Below are positions 61,731 through 64,000 of a DNA stretch of 64,000 nucleotides, one piece after another. The stretch is from NCBI GenBank assembly GCA_036003705.1, contig DASYSE010000066.1, positions 11,544-75,543 of the forward strand, written 5' to 3'. The position numbers and the translations under genes were made by a program. This stretch comes from CALGFH01 sp036003705. Its GTDB lineage: Bacteria; Actinomycetota; CALGFH01. The notes below the pieces were generated by a model. The model did no database searches, had not been told where the DNA came from, and saw only the letters and a list, made by a program, of their open reading frames with translations. Within the stretch, counting starts at the first letter, position 1, and each line of letters begins with the position of its first letter.

Positions 61731-61946
61731 TCACTCCCCTCCCTTCTGGACATATTGCTTAACGAATTCCTCCGCGTTTTCCTCCAGAACGTCGTCGATT
61801 TCGTCAAGCAGGGCGTCGAGCTCCTCCTTGAGCTCCTCGCCCTTCTCCTGGATGTCGGCGGACGCCTGGGTCTCTTCCTGCTCGGCGTCCTGCTTGCCTG
61901 GCGTTCGCCGCTTCTGCTCGGCGCCGCCGCCGCTGTCTTTGGCCAT
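61731..61946 (-). CDS. pup: Prokaryotic ubiquitin-like protein Pup
   Basis: This 71-residue, mostly disordered protein has an acidic helical middle (ELDALLDEIDDVLEENAEEF) and the C-terminus VQKGGE. The final Glu means it can be ligated directly without deamidation by Dop. The N-terminus (MAKDSGGGAEQKRR) matches actinobacterial Pup. The ATG follows CAGGGAGG. The gap to prcB, normally short, holds the LAGLIDADG-type ORF. Confidence 0.97.
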   Translation of the reverse strand: MAKDSGGGAEQKRRTPGKQDAEQEETQASADIQEKGEELKEELDALLDEIDDVLEENAEEFVKQYVQKGGE

Positions 61947-62031
61947 CGTGCCTCCCTGGACGAGCGTTGAGCCGATTGTTTCATCCCGGACACCGTACTC
62001 GCAGGCGGAACCTGCGATCTGTGGACGGGGA

Positions 62032-63516
62032 TCAGCTCTGGAGATTTCGGATCAGGTCCTCGGCGGTCGGGCTGGCGTCGAGGACGGCTGCGGTGTGGGC
62101 GGCGGTGCCCCGGGTCGGCTCGAGCATGGGGACCCGCTGCAGGGTCTCCCGGCCGATGTCGAAGATGATCGCGTCCCAGCCGGCGGCCGCGATCTGGGGG
62201 GCGTACCTGGCAAGGCAGCGGCCGCGGAAGAACGCCCTGGTGTCCTCGGGGGGCTCGGTCACGGCCCTGGTGACCTCCTGCTCGGCGACCAGGCGCTCGA
62301 CCCGGCCGGCGGCGGCCAGCCGGTAGTACAGGCCCTTGTCCAGGCGCACGTCGTGGAACTGGAGATCGACCAGGGCGAGCTTGGCGTCCTCCCACTCCAG
62401 CCCGTCGCGGTCGGCGATCTGCCGCATGAGCTGATACTTGGTCGCCCAGTCGACGGTGCGGGCGGCCTTGAGCGGGTCGTCCTCGAGCTGGGCGAGCACA
62501 GCCTCCCAGCGCTCGAGGACCTCGATCTGCCAGTGGCTGGTCTCCCGGTCCTTGAGGTAGGTCTTGGCCGCGTCCAGGTAGTGCCACTGGATCTCGCAGG
62601 CGGTCAGGCGGCGGCCGTCCTTGCGCTCGACCGTCGTCCGCAGGGTGGGGTCCTTGGCGATCGCCCGCAGCGCCTGGACCGGGTTGGCCAGCTGCCACTC
62701 GTCGCCGGGGATGGTGCCGTCCTCGATCATGTTCAGCACGATGGCCAGCGACCCGGTCTTCAGGAAGGTGGCCACCTCGTTCATGTTGGCGTCGCCGATG
62801 ATCACGTGCAGGCGCCGGTAGCGCTCGGGGTCGGCATGGGGCTCGTCGCGGGTGTTGACGATCGGCCGCTTGAGGGTCGTCTCCAGGCCGACCTCGACCT
62901 CGAAGAACTGCGAGCGCTGGGCGATCTGGAAGGCGACCGAGCCGTCGTGGTGGTCGCGGACCAGGCTGCCCGCGCCGGCGAACACCTGCCGGCTGACCAG
63001 GAACGGGGTCAGGTCGCGGACGATCCGGGCGAACGGGGTCGCCCGGTCGACCAGGAGGTTCTCGTGGGTGCCGTAGGAGGTGCCCTTGCCGTCGGTGTTG
63101 TTCTTGTAGACCTGGATGCGCCGGCCGCCAGGGGCCAGCTCGGCCGCCCGGCGGGCAGACTCGGCCAGGATCCGCTCCCCCGCCTTGTCGAACACGACCA
63201 GGGTGCGCGGGTCCAGGCACTCGGGCGAGGAGTATTCCGGGTGGGCGTGGTCGACGTAGTAGCGGGCGCCGTTGGTCAGGATGACGTTGGCAAGGCCCAG
63301 GTCGTCCTCGGCCGGGGTCTCCGGCTCGCGGGCGGCCTCGAAGCCGCGGGCGTCCCGCAGCGGCGACTCCTCCTCGTAGTCCCAGCGGACCTTGCGGCCC
63401 CGGCCCGAGAAGGCGTTGACCAGCAGGCTGGAGGCCAGCACCGGGTTGGAGTCGGGCGCGCCGGGCACGGTGATGCCGTACTCGGTCTCGATGCCCATGA
63501 CCTTGGTGATGGCCAT
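62032..63516 (-). CDS. dop: Depupylase/deamidase of Pup (Dop)
   Basis: This 494-residue homologue of PafA removes Pup from targets and, where needed, deamidates its terminal Gln. It has MGIETEYGI (Glu10), YVDHAHPEYSSPEC (catalytic Asp89), VYKNNTDGKGTSYGTHENLLV and NTRDEPHADPERYRRLHVI. The insert EPETPAEDDLGLAN near residues 64-77 corresponds to the Dop loop missing from PafA. The ATG follows GGAGGGAA. It lies between mpa/arc and pup, the usual order. Confidence 0.97.
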   Translation of the reverse strand: MAITKVMGIETEYGITVPGAPDSNPVLASSLLVNAFSGRGRKVRWDYEEESPLRDARGFEAAREPETPAEDDLGLANVILTNGARYYVDHAHPEYSSPECLDPRTLVVFDKAGERILAESARRAAELAPGGRRIQVYKNNTDGKGTSYGTHENLLVDRATPFARIVRDLTPFLVSRQVFAGAGSLVRDHHDGSVAFQIAQRSQFFEVEVGLETTLKRPIVNTRDEPHADPERYRRLHVIIGDANMNEVATFLKTGSLAIVLNMIEDGTIPGDEWQLANPVQALRAIAKDPTLRTTVERKDGRRLTACEIQWHYLDAAKTYLKDRETSHWQIEVLERWEAVLAQLEDDPLKAARTVDWATKYQLMRQIADRDGLEWEDAKLALVDLQFHDVRLDKGLYYRLAAAGRVERLVAEQEVTRAVTEPPEDTRAFFRGRCLARYAPQIAAAGWDAIIFDIGRETLQRVPMLEPTRGTAAHTAAVLDASPTAEDLIRNLQS

Positions 63517-63554
63517 CTGGATTCCCTCCCCCGGAGCGCTCCCCCGGCCAAAGC

Positions 63555-64000
63555 CTACAGGTACTGTCCGGCGTTGACCTGCTCGATGGTGCGCCCGAGG
63601 TCCTTGGAGTTGCCGCCTTCGATCAGGGTCCGCACGTAGACGATGCGCTCGCCCTTCTTCCCGGAGATCCGCGCCCAGTCGTCGGGGTTGGTGGTGTTGG
63701 GCAGGTCCTCGTTCTCCTTGAACTCGTCGGTCACGGCGGTGAACAGGTCGGCCGCCTTGATGCCCTTCTCGTTGGTCTCCAGGAACCGTTTGATGGCCAT
63801 CTTCTTGGCCCGGTTGACGATGTTCTCGATCATCGCCCCGGAGTTGAAGTCCTTGAAGAACAGGACCTCCTTGTCGCCGTTGGCGTAGGTGACCTCCAGG
63901 AAGCGGTTCTCGTCGGCGTCGGAGTACATCCGCTTGACGCCCTCGTCGATGATCCGGACCAGGGCGGCCTCACGGTCGCCGCCGGTCGACTCGACCACGT
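63555..64000 (-). CDS. mpa: Proteasome-activating AAA+ ATPase Mpa/ARC, C-terminal part (5' end outside window)
   Basis: The frame is open to the right edge. The visible ~148 residues are the C-terminal half of the AAA small domain and the tail: FFKDFNSGAMIENIVNRAKKMAIKRFLE, then WARISGKKGERIVYVRTLI. The final residues GQYL are the penultimate-Tyr motif that docks into the 20S alpha ring. The ATPase recognises Pup through an N-terminal coiled coil not in the window and unfolds the substrate. Confidence 0.95.
   Translation of the reverse strand, partial: VVESTGGDREAALVRIIDEGVKRMYSDADENRFLEVTYANGDKEVLFFKDFNSGAMIENIVNRAKKMAIKRFLETNEKGIKAADLFTAVTDEFKENEDLPNTTNPDDWARISGKKGERIVYVRTLIEGGNSKDLGRTIEQVNAGQYL

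Noticed and set aside
61507..61734. Alternative small ORF overlapping the LAGLIDADG region on the same strand
   Set aside because: Composition and lack of motif indicate a shadow; the LAGLIDADG frame has a clear conserved helix and a coupled stop.
61561..63639. A 692-codon plus-strand frame opposite dop and pup
   Set aside because: Its translation is Val/Gly/Leu-rich shadow sequence; dop and pup are certain on the other strand.

Overview
The window is very G+C-rich, densely coded, bacterial chromosomal DNA from a member of the Actinomycetota. The strongest taxonomic evidence is the complete Pup-proteasome locus at the right end: the proteasomal ATPase C-terminus, dop, pup, prcB, prcA, and pafA further left. 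To its left is the neighbourhood that accompanies pafA in actinobacteria (pafB, pafC, tatA, tatC, helY). Many genes start with GTG, and ATGA/GTGA/TGATG overlaps are common. No rRNA, tRNA, transposase, phage structural gene or CRISPR array was recognised. The exact lineage cannot be fixed from the sequence alone; a deep-branching actinobacterium known mainly from metagenomes is plausible.

Layout. 1-1340: a truncated SARP/BTAD-type ATPase regulator, divergent from a partner-switching stress module (1554-4730: GAF-PP2C phosphatase fused to an RsbW-like kinase domain, two STAS antagonists, one unknown protein). 4757-8605: an acyl-CoA oxidation operon (two acyl-CoA dehydrogenases, an enoyl-CoA hydratase, a RidA-family protein). 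8734-13091: an Rrf2 regulator without cysteines, divergent from a sulfate/thiosulfate ABC importer (binding protein, CysT, CysW, CysA). 13256-14956: a membrane histidine kinase. 15041-18465: an unassigned minus-strand operon of a PaaK-like CoA ligase, a 69-residue protein, a split ThDP decarboxylase and a KynB-like cyclase. 18937-23304: a DUF4129-MoxR-DUF58 membrane operon. 23527-31466: amino-acid/organic-acid catabolism (two class III aminotransferases, P5C-type aldehyde dehydrogenase, two-subunit CoA-transferase, amidohydrolase). 31648-33675: an unusual FtsH-like protease. 33694-37972: two paralogous zinc-ribbon membrane proteins, an M24 aminopeptidase and a lipid-kinase-fold protein without its nucleotide motif.

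38145-46850 holds helY, a diacylglycerol-kinase-type gene, tatC, tatA, small zinc-ribbon and membrane proteins, pafC and pafB. 46929-53452 is an interruption: a SufR-like regulator, DUF3866, a GT-C glycosyltransferase, and an ABC-2 exporter with a divergent MarR/GbsR regulator and a clear palindromic operator. 53744-64000 is the proteasome region: pafA, a UPF0104-type flippase-like protein, a GH15-like protein and a membrane-anchored HELTH metalloprotease translationally coupled to prcA, then prcA, prcB, a LAGLIDADG homing-endonuclease-like ORF, pup, dop and the end of mpa/arc. Pup would be attached to targets by PafA, removed by Dop, and recognised by Mpa/ARC, which feeds the 20S core.

Two signals stand out. 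One is the LAGLIDADG ORF inside the pup-prcB junction, whose stop overlaps the prcB start as GTGA. The other is the density of short repeats at gene edges. There are at least three dispersed families: a ~130-bp element abutting stop codons, a hairpin element near gene starts, and a 16-mer G-rich hairpin. There are also about ten small tandem duplications (23-89 bp), several of which duplicate translation start/stop junctions.
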